A DNA stretch of 5,169 nt from Psychrobacter sp. (GTDB taxonomy: Bacteria; Pseudomonadota; Gammaproteobacteria; Pseudomonadales; Moraxellaceae), in assembly GCA_029256865.1 (NCBI GenBank), contig JARIEH010000229.1, positions 1 through 5,169 on the forward strand. Reading direction: 5' to 3'. Both the position numbers and the translations under genes were made by a program. The notes under the pieces are model-generated. The model worked only from the letters and a program-made list of their open reading frames with translations. It was not told where the DNA came from and searched no databases. Numbering within the stretch: position 1 is the stretch's first letter; each line of letters begins with the position of its first letter. Of the stretch, positions 1-5,169 are shown piece by piece.

Positions 1-375
1 AAAAGTAAATATTAAGAAAGCGATGACAAGAGACACTTCCATCGTCAAGGCCGTCCATATTCCGACCCCATACCACAACATATAAAGAGGCAGACAAACC
101 AAAGTAAGTCCGCCCTCAAAGCCGATAGCGTGAGCACTACGAACCTTAAAAGTACGCACTTTGATCTGATAGCGTCGTTCCAAGTACTCGAAGAGCGTGT
201 TGTAAACGAAGTTCCAAACAACAGCAATAATAGCAATGATGATAGCGAGCGGTAGAGACTCTCGAGCATCGCTGCCGCTTAATCCTATCAGAATAAAGGT
301 TGTCAGAGTAATGGCAAATATTTCGAAAAAAGCGACATATACCAAACGACGTTTGATGGGGCTTAATGTAATCAA
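1..375 (-). CDS. PACE-family (BTP domain) multidrug efflux transporter, C-terminus cut by window edge
   Basis: Small inner-membrane proton-coupled exporter of the proteobacterial antimicrobial compound efflux (PACE) family, whose characterised member AceI of Acinetobacter exports chlorhexidine; other members export acriflavine or short diamines. Visible are 125 codons without a stop; family members are about 140-150 residues, so roughly the last 15-25 are missing. Hydrophobic segments lie near residues 12-32, 41-60, 86-104 and 106-125. The duplicated family motifs are clear: R10xxY13 to F17-E18 in helix 1 (E18 matching the membrane glutamate of AceI), W54-N55 with N59 and F62-E63 after helix 2, and R79xxH82 to F86-E87-G88 before helix 3. 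The usual FD of the WN motif is FE here. The fourth motif lies past the edge. No ATG or GTG exists upstream of the conserved region. TTG at 375 is chosen because GGAG sits six bases before it; TTG at 387 is the alternative. It lies downstream of cysE on the same strand. Family call is secure; substrate is unknown. Confidence 0.9.
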   Translation of the reverse strand, partial: MITLSPIKRRLVYVAFFEIFAITLTTFILIGLSGSDARESLPLAIIIAIIAVVWNFVYNTLFEYLERRYQIKVRTFKVRSAHAIGFEGGLTLVCLPLYMLWYGVGIWTALTMEVSLVIAFLIFTF

Positions 376-381
376 CCAAAA

Positions 382-385
382 CTCC
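382..385 (-). promoter_or_regulatory. Shine-Dalgarno site that sets the TTG start of the PACE gene
   Basis: The minus strand reads GGAG here, followed by a six-base spacer and the TTG at 375-373. This is the only well-placed ribosome site near the beginning of the reading frame. The in-frame stop TAA at 394-396 rules out a start farther upstream, and the other in-frame TTG at 387 overlaps the GGAG itself and has no such site before it. Confidence 0.6.
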
Positions 386-400
386 AATGTGCTTTATTGT

Positions 401-421
401 GCTTTTAATATAATTAAAAGC
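401..421. repeat. Perfect 9-bp inverted repeat upstream of the PACE gene, possible operator
   Basis: GCTTTTAAT at 401-409 is exactly repeated in inverted form as ATTAAAAGC at 413-421, separated by ATA. The dyad lies 26-46 bases before the TTG start of the PACE gene and covers its candidate -10 element. Because the arms are AT-rich and there is no T-tract in a terminator position, a protein-binding operator is more likely than a terminator. This is inference; PACE genes in other bacteria are often controlled by a LysR-type regulator, but none is visible here. Confidence 0.45.
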
Positions 422-440
422 CGTTGCTTGTGATAGTCAT
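413..440 (-). promoter_or_regulatory. Candidate sigma-70 promoter of the PACE gene
   Basis: On the minus strand ATGACT (440-435) is followed after 16 bases by TTTAAT (418-413), a four-of-six match to the -35 and a five-of-six match to the -10 consensus. Transcription would begin near 406, leaving a leader of about 30 bases before the TTG start. The -10 lies inside the 9-bp inverted repeat. AT-rich spacers produce such matches by chance, so this is moderate to weak evidence. Confidence 0.35.
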
Positions 441-465
441 TAAGTGAGAGGTAAAGGTAAGATTA

Positions 466-494
466 GAGTGTCTATCAGTGCTACTGATATACTC
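466..494 (-). terminator. Weak hairpin downstream of cysE, possible terminator
   Basis: About 30 bases past the cysE stop the sequence folds into a stem with arms TATCAG (473-478) and CTGATA (484-489), a five-base loop, and an outer GAGT/ACTC pairing (466-469 with 491-494) across a small internal loop. The stem is low in G+C and no real T-tract follows on the minus strand, so it would be at best a leaky terminator between cysE and the PACE gene. Confidence 0.25.
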
Positions 495-522
495 ACGCTC
501 TCGATGATATATTGGTTCAAAT

Positions 523-1419
523 TTACTTGTCCTCAGCGCTGAGCGCATCCAAACCTTCTCTATCAATCACATCTAGGTCTTCTAAACATAATTTGTCATA
601 TTCCTTTTGACAGAAATTAGGATCAAGTTTGCACATGGCTGCTTGTAGTTGGTCTAAACGATTTTCTGACTGACGAATATGCTCAAGCATCTTAGCAAAA
701 GCTTCAGCGACAGGATCTTGTGAGGAGGGGTCAATACCATAAGCTTGAAAGGCAGTTGCACGTGCTGTACTTTGGGTAGTGTCTTTAGATTGAGCGGCTT
801 GTGCGTCTTTTTCCTGCTGCTTTGCATCGTCTACTTTGGTTGTCAGTGGGTTGCCTTTTTCATCATGATTTTCTGAAATCATGCGGGCTGCGCTACCGAC
901 CATCGTAGCACCTGGTGGAACTGCCTTGACAACCACGGCATTAGAACCAATTTTAGCATTTTTACCGACAGTGAAGGGTCCTAAAACTTTTGCACCAGCC
1001 CCTACAATCACTCCGTCTTCTAAGGTGGGATGGCGCTTACCGTTATTCCAAGAAACGCCGCCCAAGGTAACGCCATGGTACAAGGTCACGTCATTGCCAA
1101 TTTCTGCAGTCTCACCAATGACCACACCCACACCGTGATCAATAAAGAAGCGTCTACCAATCTTGGCAGCAGGATGAATCTCAATGCCTGTGATGATTCG
1201 AGAGCCATAGGATATTGCGCGCGCGGCGAATTTCTGCTCATTTTGCCATAAACAGTGCGCACCACGGTGCAGGATGAGAGCGTGAATACCTGGGTAGGTT
1301 AACAGCACCTCAAGACTGTTGCGAGCTGCTGGATCACGATTAAATACCGCTTCAATATCTTCTTTCAGGTCTTTTTTGATACTGGCGATCGTTTTGAATA
1401 AAGTGGTTGGCAATGACAT
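523..1419 (-). CDS. cysE: Serine O-acetyltransferase CysE
   Basis: Cytoplasmic enzyme making O-acetylserine from L-serine and acetyl-CoA, the first step of cysteine synthesis. The 298 residues comprise an N-terminal helical domain (about 10-75), a left-handed beta-helix of hexapeptide repeats (about 78-180), a Q/A/T/D-rich linker (185-225) and a helical tail (about 225-298). The pair D94-H95 and H130 (in a KRHP stretch) correspond to D157-H158 and H193 of E. coli CysE; the GETAEIG and TLGG turns are also present. The protein follows the Pseudomonas/Azotobacter CysE type, which carries a similar AYG...DPV...H...E.R tail. The protein ends in EDK, not in the terminal isoleucine that E. coli CysE inserts into CysK. 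The tail has three cysteines (263, 270, 278). The ATG start is supported by AGGA six bases upstream and by a normal family N-terminus. It follows trmJ after a 264-base spacer with its own candidate promoter. Function is secure; feedback behaviour cannot be read. Confidence 0.95.
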   Translation of the reverse strand: MSLPTTLFKTIASIKKDLKEDIEAVFNRDPAARNSLEVLLTYPGIHALILHRGAHCLWQNEQKFAARAISYGSRIITGIEIHPAAKIGRRFFIDHGVGVVIGETAEIGNDVTLYHGVTLGGVSWNNGKRHPTLEDGVIVGAGAKVLGPFTVGKNAKIGSNAVVVKAVPPGATMVGSAARMISENHDEKGNPLTTKVDDAKQQEKDAQAAQSKDTTQSTARATAFQAYGIDPSSQDPVAEAFAKMLEHIRQSENRLDQLQAAMCKLDPNFCQKEYDKLCLEDLDVIDREGLDALSAEDK

Positions 1420-1425
1420 AAAACG

Positions 1426-1429
1426 TCCT
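1426..1429 (-). promoter_or_regulatory. Ribosome binding site of cysE
   Basis: The minus strand reads AGGA with a six-base spacer before the ATG at 1419-1417. It supports this ATG as the real start. Confidence 0.6.
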
Positions 1430-1571
1430 ATCTGTTCTTGAGTAGAATTTCGTCAATGAAGGTTGGGCAGTGAAATAATATTCATATTGTTTCTATATTT
1501 TTAGCATTCAAATACAAAGCTGTGCTTATTAAAACAAGCTTGTCAGCGTATTTTTGCGTACGTCTTTTAAG

Positions 1572-1580
1572 GTTATAACA
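1572..1580 (-). promoter_or_regulatory. Candidate extended -10 promoter of cysE
   Basis: The minus strand reads TGT followed by TATAAC, an extended -10 element with a five-of-six core match. There is no good -35 at 17 bases upstream, which extended -10 promoters can tolerate. Transcription would begin near 1565 and give a leader of about 145 bases before the cysE ATG. A TTTTGT/ACAAAA dyad lies directly upstream. Confidence 0.35.
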
Positions 1581-1581
1581 G

Positions 1582-1596
1582 TTTTGTGCGACAAAA
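1582..1596. repeat. Perfect 6-bp inverted repeat upstream of the cysE promoter candidate
   Basis: TTTTGT (1582-1587) and ACAAAA (1591-1596) are exact inverted copies around GCG. Seen from cysE, the dyad ends two bases before the extended -10 element, in the place where an activator or repressor would contact the promoter. The binding protein, if any, is unknown; a dyad of this size in AT-rich DNA may be chance. Confidence 0.3.
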
Positions 1597-1651
1597 TATA
1601 GCGCTCGCCTATAAAACCTAAGAAAAACCATGGGTTAATAGTTAATATTGG

Positions 1652-1670
1652 CTCATTTTTAATTAATGAG
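1652..1670. terminator. Weak hairpin downstream of trmJ
   Basis: CTCATT (1652-1657) pairs with AATGAG (1665-1670) around a seven-base AT loop, starting 14 bases after the trmJ stop. On the minus strand it is not followed by a T-tract and the stem has only two G-C pairs, so it is a poor intrinsic terminator. A T-rich run follows only on the plus strand, where no gene ends. A similar sequence occurs at 2972-2991. Confidence 0.2.
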
Positions 1671-1683
1671 ATTTTGTTTCAAT

Positions 1684-2529
1684 TTAATCTTTTGAAAGCT
1701 TAGCAATCAATGCACTTAATAGCTGATATTCCTTTTGATCAAGCTGTACGCGAGAGCCAAGTCGAGACAACCGTGATGGTAATGATTTTAAATGCTCGCT
1801 ATCTGCTAGGCCGCGCTGAATCATGAGCTCAGTCGTACGCTGGGTCAGTTGTTGCAGTTGCTGCTGGGTGATGGCCGGCTCATCCCATTGCTGGCGCAAA
1901 CGGACATCCAATATAGAATGAGAGGTTGTATCTGTATGATTGTCCACAGAATCTTTTGAATGTGCTTGAACATAAGCAAAGATAAAGCTGGTAATGACTT
2001 GTACGGCTGAAGCTACATTCAACACTGGATAAGCTGGGTTGGCATCAATCTGAATATGATAGTCCGCGTAAGCGAGCTCTTCATTGGTCAGGCCGCGATC
2101 TTCACGACCAAATAAAATAGCGATATTTGGCTTGCCTGTAAGATGAGCGCTTTGATTATCAATAAAATCCGCCATAATTTTGGCAGCTTGAGTAGGCGTA
2201 ACCACAGGCCGCGGCAGATGACGACTGCGACTACTCGCAGCAAAGACCAACTGACAATTACCAATGGCCGTCTCTAACGTCGGTGCGATAGTGGCTGATG
2301 ATAGCACCTCCATACCACCCGCCGCATGAGATTCGCTGGTTTCATCAATCGGCAGCTTGGGATCAACCACCGTCAATCGTGATAAACCCATGGTATGCAT
2401 CGCTCTTGCGGCTGAGCCAATATTAGCAGGCAGGGTAGTATTAACCATGACGACTTGTAGGCAAGTGAGGTAGTCCTCAATCGTAGGTGTTGATAGAGTA
2501 GATGTTGCTGATAAAGAAGAAGTGCTCAT
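1684..2529 (-). CDS. trmJ: tRNA (cytidine/uridine-32) 2'-O-methyltransferase TrmJ
   Basis: SPOUT-class enzyme that methylates the 2'-hydroxyl of nucleotide 32 in the anticodon loop of several tRNAs using S-adenosylmethionine; it acts as a cytoplasmic dimer with a knotted fold. The 281 residues (E. coli TrmJ has 246) start with a Ser/Thr-rich stretch of about 20 residues, then the fold from residue 22. The three SPOUT motifs are visible: N36-I-G-S with R42 (motif 1), F140-G-R-E-D-R-G-L-T-N-E-E (140-151, motif 2) and Y167-P-V-L-N171 onward (motif 3), where the knot binds the cofactor. A polar Ser/Asp/His/Thr-rich stretch (191-205) links to a helical C-terminal domain (206-281). The ATG shares one base with the stop of the hpt gene upstream, and the ribosome site is weak, so translation is probably coupled. 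No other start lies before the conserved fold, so the N-terminal extension appears genuine. The family call is secure. Confidence 0.93.
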   Translation of the reverse strand: MSTSSLSATSTLSTPTIEDYLTCLQVVMVNTTLPANIGSAARAMHTMGLSRLTVVDPKLPIDETSESHAAGGMEVLSSATIAPTLETAIGNCQLVFAASSRSRHLPRPVVTPTQAAKIMADFIDNQSAHLTGKPNIAILFGREDRGLTNEELAYADYHIQIDANPAYPVLNVASAVQVITSFIFAYVQAHSKDSVDNHTDTTSHSILDVRLRQQWDEPAITQQQLQQLTQRTTELMIQRGLADSEHLKSLPSRLSRLGSRVQLDQKEYQLLSALIAKLSKD

Positions 2530-2915
2530 TATTGACTCAATCGTTGATTAATCTCTTGTTCGACACGCTGTAATGCCACTGATAGATTCTCTATAAGGTC
2601 GGCGTGTTGACTGATTTTCTGCTCACGGCAGTGGACTTCCAGCTGATCACTAAGTGCTACCAACTGTGTCGCACCTAAATTAGCACTAGCACCTTTTAGC
2701 GCATGAGCGGCCTCGAAACCAATGGCATTATCATTGGCAACCTGAGCGGCACGTAAGGTCACAATACGTTGTCGGCTATCAGCAAGGTAAGCCTGCACTA
2801 ACTCTGGAAAGTCTTCTTCGAGAAGGTCACGCATATCTTCAAACTGTTGATGGTTGATAATTTCGCCATCAACAACACTCGTGTTATTAGTGTTGTTAAG
2901 ATTGGTTTTGGCCAT
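2529..2915 (-). CDS. Stand-alone histidine phosphotransfer (Hpt) domain protein
   Basis: A 128-residue protein consisting of one Hpt domain, the phosphate relay module of phosphorelays: it receives phosphate from a response-regulator receiver domain of a hybrid kinase and passes it to another receiver, or acts as a phosphate sink. The first 18 residues are polar and Asn/Thr-rich. The domain is helical, with helices near 23-34, 36-58, 63-78, 82-98 and 103-126. The phosphorylated histidine is H71, in the signature A69-A-H-A-L-K74-G75, followed by a typical ANLGA turn. No kinase or regulator gene is adjacent, so its partners must be encoded elsewhere. It lies between dnaE (143-base gap) and trmJ (one-base overlap). 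The ATG is preceded by a modest GGA nine bases upstream. Family call is firm; the pathway is unknown. Confidence 0.88.
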   Translation of the reverse strand: MAKTNLNNTNNTSVVDGEIINHQQFEDMRDLLEEDFPELVQAYLADSRQRIVTLRAAQVANDNAIGFEAAHALKGASANLGATQLVALSDQLEVHCREQKISQHADLIENLSVALQRVEQEINQRLSQ

Positions 2916-2971
2916 GATTAAGTATCCAGTAATTTAGGGCATGTCACCAATGAAAGTATCTATCTCTTACC

Positions 2972-2991
2972 CTCATAACCTAATTGATGAG
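2972..2991. repeat. CTCAT...ATGAG dyad in the hpt leader, similar to the one after trmJ
   Basis: CTCAT (2972-2976) is repeated in inverted form as ATGAG (2987-2991) with a 10-base loop. The right half, TAATTGATGAG, closely resembles TAATTAATGAG at 1660-1670. The stem is short and AT-rich and no T-tract follows it on the minus strand, so it is not a convincing terminator. Confidence 0.2.
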
Positions 2992-3026
2992 TTGCTCTAG
3001 ATAAAAATTGTTGTGTTATCAAGCCC

Positions 3027-3055
3027 GTTATAATGCAGGTTTTCATTTCCACTAA
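3027..3055 (-). promoter_or_regulatory. Weak promoter candidate for the hpt-trmJ pair
   Basis: In the 143-base gap between dnaE and hpt, the minus strand reads TTAGTG (3055-3050), 17 bases, then TATAAC (3032-3027). The -10 is a five-of-six match, while the -35 is poor. Transcription would begin near 3020, about 105 bases before the hpt start. Nothing like a strong terminator follows the dnaE stop, so read-through from dnaE is equally possible. Confidence 0.25.
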
Positions 3056-3058
3056 ACT

Positions 3059-5169
3059 CTAACTATAATGAAAATATAAGTCTTCTTCATTAATCATGCT
3101 CTTGAGCTGTTGTAAATTATCGTCATTAGGGTAAACACGCCAGTGTTCAGAGAGGGCGACGTTAGCAATACCATAATCCTCATAAACACTTAACCCAAGT
3201 GGAATGCAGTTATCATTAATAGCAGCGTCCGAGTAATTGAATGCAGTGTCAGAGCTCATATCTTGATCTAGTGCCAACAAGTCATTGCCTTCTTCATCAT
3301 ACAAATTGCCACCCATAACCGGATCATAAGAATGATTACTACCGGTATCTTGTTCGTCCTGCTCGTTATTATAAGATAAGCGCGGCGCTGGTATCAGATG
3401 AGCTTGCGCTGATTTAAGCAGCGGTTGCATATGTGTTAACAGATTAATATCACTACCATGGACTTTGACACTGATTTTTTTTAGCCAACGTAGACGAGCA
3501 TCAACCATGCTCATCGCGTTATCAAGGCGTGCGAAGATACGGCCATCACGTTCGCGAATGCTGCCTTTAATAATGACGACCTCATCGACTTTTAATTGCT
3601 CTTTGACGCGGTTAAAACGCTCAGCGTAACAGCTGACTTCCAGTCTTGAGGTACCATCGTCTAAGGTAATGACATGACGGGTACCAAAGTTCGCCATATC
3701 GATGATCAAACCTGCAAAGTAACAACTGCCGTTATAGCCAGTGTCAGTTAGGCCATCAAGACGCGCACCTGAGGTGTAGCGTTTTAGCTCATCACGGTAC
3801 TCATCGATGGGATGTCCAGTTAAGTACAACCCTAAGGTGTTCTTTTCAGCTTTTAGGCGATGTTTATCTCCCCAGATTAGCTCTGGAGTCATCACTAATG
3901 GCGGTGCGGCTACTGCGCCATCCATCTCACCGAATAAGTCCATCATGCCAATCTCGCGATTTTGCCGATCTTGTTCAGCAGCCTGCACGGCACTTGGTAG
4001 CTGACTCATCAGCGCGCCACGTATCTCATAGGCTTCGTCGCTTGGCAAGTCAGGTCTTAATATAGCGGCAAAATCATCAAAACACCCTGCGCTGACGAGA
4101 GCTTCAAGCGTGCGCTTATTGACCTTTTTGATATCAACACGACGACAAAAGTCGTAAAGATCGGTAAAAGGCCCGTCACGGCGACGTGCTGAAACGATCG
4201 ATTCAACCGCGCCCTCACCAACGCCCTTGATCGCGCCAAGTCCGTAAATAATATTGGTCGGGGTGTCTGACACAAAGTGCCATTCACTGCGGTTAACAGA
4301 AGGGTTTACCACCGTTAGATCAAAGTTCTCACGGCAGTCATTGATAAAGAACACCACGTTATCGGTATTGTTCATATCAGAAGTCAGTACTGCTGCCATA
4401 AATTCGGCAGGGTAGTATTGCTTAAGGTAAGCGGTTTGATAGGCCAAAACTCCATAAGCGGCAGAATGCGACCTGTTAAAACCGTAACCTGCGAATTTTT
4501 CCATCAAGTCGAAGACGCCCCCTGAGGTGACCTCGTCGATACCTTGAGTGGTGGCACCAGTTACAAAGATATCACGTTGCTTGGCCATTTCTTCAGGTTT
4601 CTTTTTACCCATAGCGCGGCGCAGCATGTCGGCACCGCCTAAGCTGTAGCCTGCCATGACCTGAGATATCTGCATGACCTGCTCTTGATAGACGATAACG
4701 CCGTTGGTGTTTTCTAGAATAGGCTCAAGATTTGGATGATCATAAATGACTTCTTCACGACCATGTTTTCGATCGATATACATCTCTACCATACCCGCGT
4801 CGAGTGGTCCTGGACGATACAGTGCACACATCGCGATGACGTCTTCAATATTGGTTGGTTGTAATTTGGCCAGATACTTCTTCATGCCTGTACTTTCAAG
4901 CTGAAAGACAGCAGTAGTTTTGGCTTCTTGCAAGAGTTTATAAGCATTCTTGTCATCTAGCGGTAAGTCTTCTAGCACTAATGGCGCTTTGCCTTCTTTG
5001 GTACGGCGTTGATTGATGTTTTCAACGGCAGCATTAATGACCGTTAAGTTACGCAGACCCAAAAAGTCAAACTTTACCAGACCCACATCTTCGACATCAT
5101 CCTTGTCAAATTGACTGACACGGTGGCCTTCATCGTCACAATAAACAGCGCTAAAGTCAGTGATTCGAT
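3059..5169 (-). CDS. dnaE: DNA polymerase III alpha subunit DnaE, C-terminal 702 residues
   Basis: Catalytic subunit of the replicative polymerase. The frame stays open to the window edge; the PHP domain and the first two catalytic aspartates lie outside. Numbering from the first complete visible codon: D34 in VKFDFLGL is the third catalytic aspartate (D555 in E. coli). Conserved core stretches follow at 115-121 (LYRPGPL region), 158-167 (VYQEQVMQI), 175-189 (GGADMLRRAMGKK) and 230-238 (FNRSHSAAY). A helix-hairpin-helix element lies at 309-325, the beta-clamp-binding peptide MMDLF at 408-412 (QADMF in E. coli), an OB fold at about 484-554, and the tau-binding C-terminal domain at about 565-702. 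The end, from 655 on, aligns with the E. coli C-terminus (IP...WRV.P.D), but an acidic, Asn/Asp/Ser-rich insertion of about 60 residues (around 595-655) precedes it. An internal GTG at 5086 is not a start, because the homology continues upstream. Stop is TAG. Confidence 0.97.
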   Translation of the reverse strand, partial: RITDFSAVYCDDEGHRVSQFDKDDVEDVGLVKFDFLGLRNLTVINAAVENINQRRTKEGKAPLVLEDLPLDDKNAYKLLQEAKTTAVFQLESTGMKKYLAKLQPTNIEDVIAMCALYRPGPLDAGMVEMYIDRKHGREEVIYDHPNLEPILENTNGVIVYQEQVMQISQVMAGYSLGGADMLRRAMGKKKPEEMAKQRDIFVTGATTQGIDEVTSGGVFDLMEKFAGYGFNRSHSAAYGVLAYQTAYLKQYYPAEFMAAVLTSDMNNTDNVVFFINDCRENFDLTVVNPSVNRSEWHFVSDTPTNIIYGLGAIKGVGEGAVESIVSARRRDGPFTDLYDFCRRVDIKKVNKRTLEALVSAGCFDDFAAILRPDLPSDEAYEIRGALMSQLPSAVQAAEQDRQNREIGMMDLFGEMDGAVAAPPLVMTPELIWGDKHRLKAEKNTLGLYLTGHPIDEYRDELKRYTSGARLDGLTDTGYNGSCYFAGLIIDMANFGTRHVITLDDGTSRLEVSCYAERFNRVKEQLKVDEVVIIKGSIRERDGRIFARLDNAMSMVDARLRWLKKISVKVHGSDINLLTHMQPLLKSAQAHLIPAPRLSYNNEQDEQDTGSNHSYDPVMGGNLYDEEGNDLLALDQDMSSDTAFNYSDAAINDNCIPLGLSVYEDYGIANVALSEHWRVYPNDDNLQQLKSMINEEDLYFHYS

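Larger units (their letters stand above)
1420..1683. other. AT-rich spacer between trmJ and cysE, with leader and regulatory sequence
   Basis: No gene on either strand is supported in these 264 bases. Read toward cysE, it holds a weak hairpin after trmJ, a TTTTGT/ACAAAA dyad, an extended -10 promoter candidate, and then a leader of about 145 bases. Within the leader are two GCGTA direct repeats (1546-1550 and 1556-1560, centres 10 bases apart), the 10-bp palindrome ACAAGCTTGT (1534-1543), and a possible stem pairing AAGCTGT (1517-1523) with ACAAGCTT (1534-1541, one bulge). No known riboswitch or T-box is recognisable. No short reading frame with a good ribosome site was seen. Confidence 0.5.

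Noticed and set aside
45..379. Two minus-strand reading frames of 74 and 77 residues over the left end
   Set aside because: They are the two other minus-strand frames of the PACE gene. Their translations are leucine/serine- or cysteine/tyrosine-rich without family motifs, while the third frame gives a clear PACE protein.
236..433. Plus-strand reading frame of 65 residues
   Set aside because: It lies opposite the PACE gene and its promoter, has no recognisable motif and no good ribosome site.
881..1251. Two overlapping plus-strand frames inside cysE
   Set aside because: They are antisense to the conserved hexapeptide-repeat domain of CysE, and the Pro/Thr-rich translation is the usual mirror of that coding sequence.
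3001..3058. Terminator after dnaE
   Set aside because: No G+C-rich stem followed by a T-tract was found on the minus strand; the only pairings are four or five A-T-rich base pairs.
3807..4287. Plus-strand frame at 3807-4004 and minus-strand frame at 4057-4287 inside dnaE
   Set aside because: Both overlap well-conserved DnaE sequence in other frames and show no protein family features.
5084..5086. GTG at 5086 as the start of a shortened DnaE
   Set aside because: Translation upstream continues in frame with typical DnaE sequence (ITDF..., QFDKDDVE) to the window edge, so this is an internal valine codon.
1..5169. A new defence, mobile or biosynthetic system
   Set aside because: All coding space is accounted for by known families (PACE, CysE, TrmJ, Hpt, DnaE), and no long repeats, integrase, transposase or unknown gene cluster is present.

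Overview
The window looks like chromosomal DNA of a gammaproteobacterium of the family Moraxellaceae, most likely Psychrobacter. The basis is the character of the DnaE and CysE proteins, the AT-rich spacers and a moderate G+C content judged by eye. No database search was possible, so the genus is an inference. All five recognisable genes lie on the minus strand, so the transcription order runs from the right end of the window to the left. No gene on the plus strand is supported, and I see no tRNA, rRNA, CRISPR array, insertion sequence or prophage gene.

Right part (3059-5169): the last 702 residues of the replicative DNA polymerase III alpha subunit, DnaE. The N-terminal half (PHP domain and first part of the palm) lies outside the window. 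The visible part holds the third catalytic aspartate, the fingers, the helix-hairpin-helix region, a beta-clamp-binding peptide of unusual form, the OB fold and a tau-binding C-terminal domain that carries an acidic insertion of about 60 residues. A 143-base spacer follows.

Middle part (1684-2915): a two-gene unit. A small stand-alone histidine phosphotransfer (Hpt) protein is followed, with a one-base TAATG overlap, by the tRNA methyltransferase TrmJ. A 264-base AT-rich spacer comes next. It carries a weak hairpin after trmJ and a candidate extended -10 promoter for cysE with a dyad just upstream.

Left part (1-1419): cysE (serine O-acetyltransferase, first step of cysteine synthesis) with a long C-terminal extension. 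After a 147-base gap comes a PACE-family multidrug efflux gene that starts at TTG, is cut by the window edge and is easy to miss. It has its own candidate promoter, a Shine-Dalgarno site and a perfect 9-bp inverted repeat over the -10 region.

The genes are mostly housekeeping (replication, tRNA modification, cysteine synthesis). In Pseudomonas-type genomes the trmJ-cysE pair leads into the isc iron-sulphur cluster genes; here a PACE efflux gene occupies that place. I found no convincing new multi-gene system. The points most worth a second look are the TTG-started PACE gene with its palindromic promoter, the Hpt-TrmJ overlap, the altered clamp-binding peptide and acidic insertion of DnaE, and the Cys-containing CysE tail.
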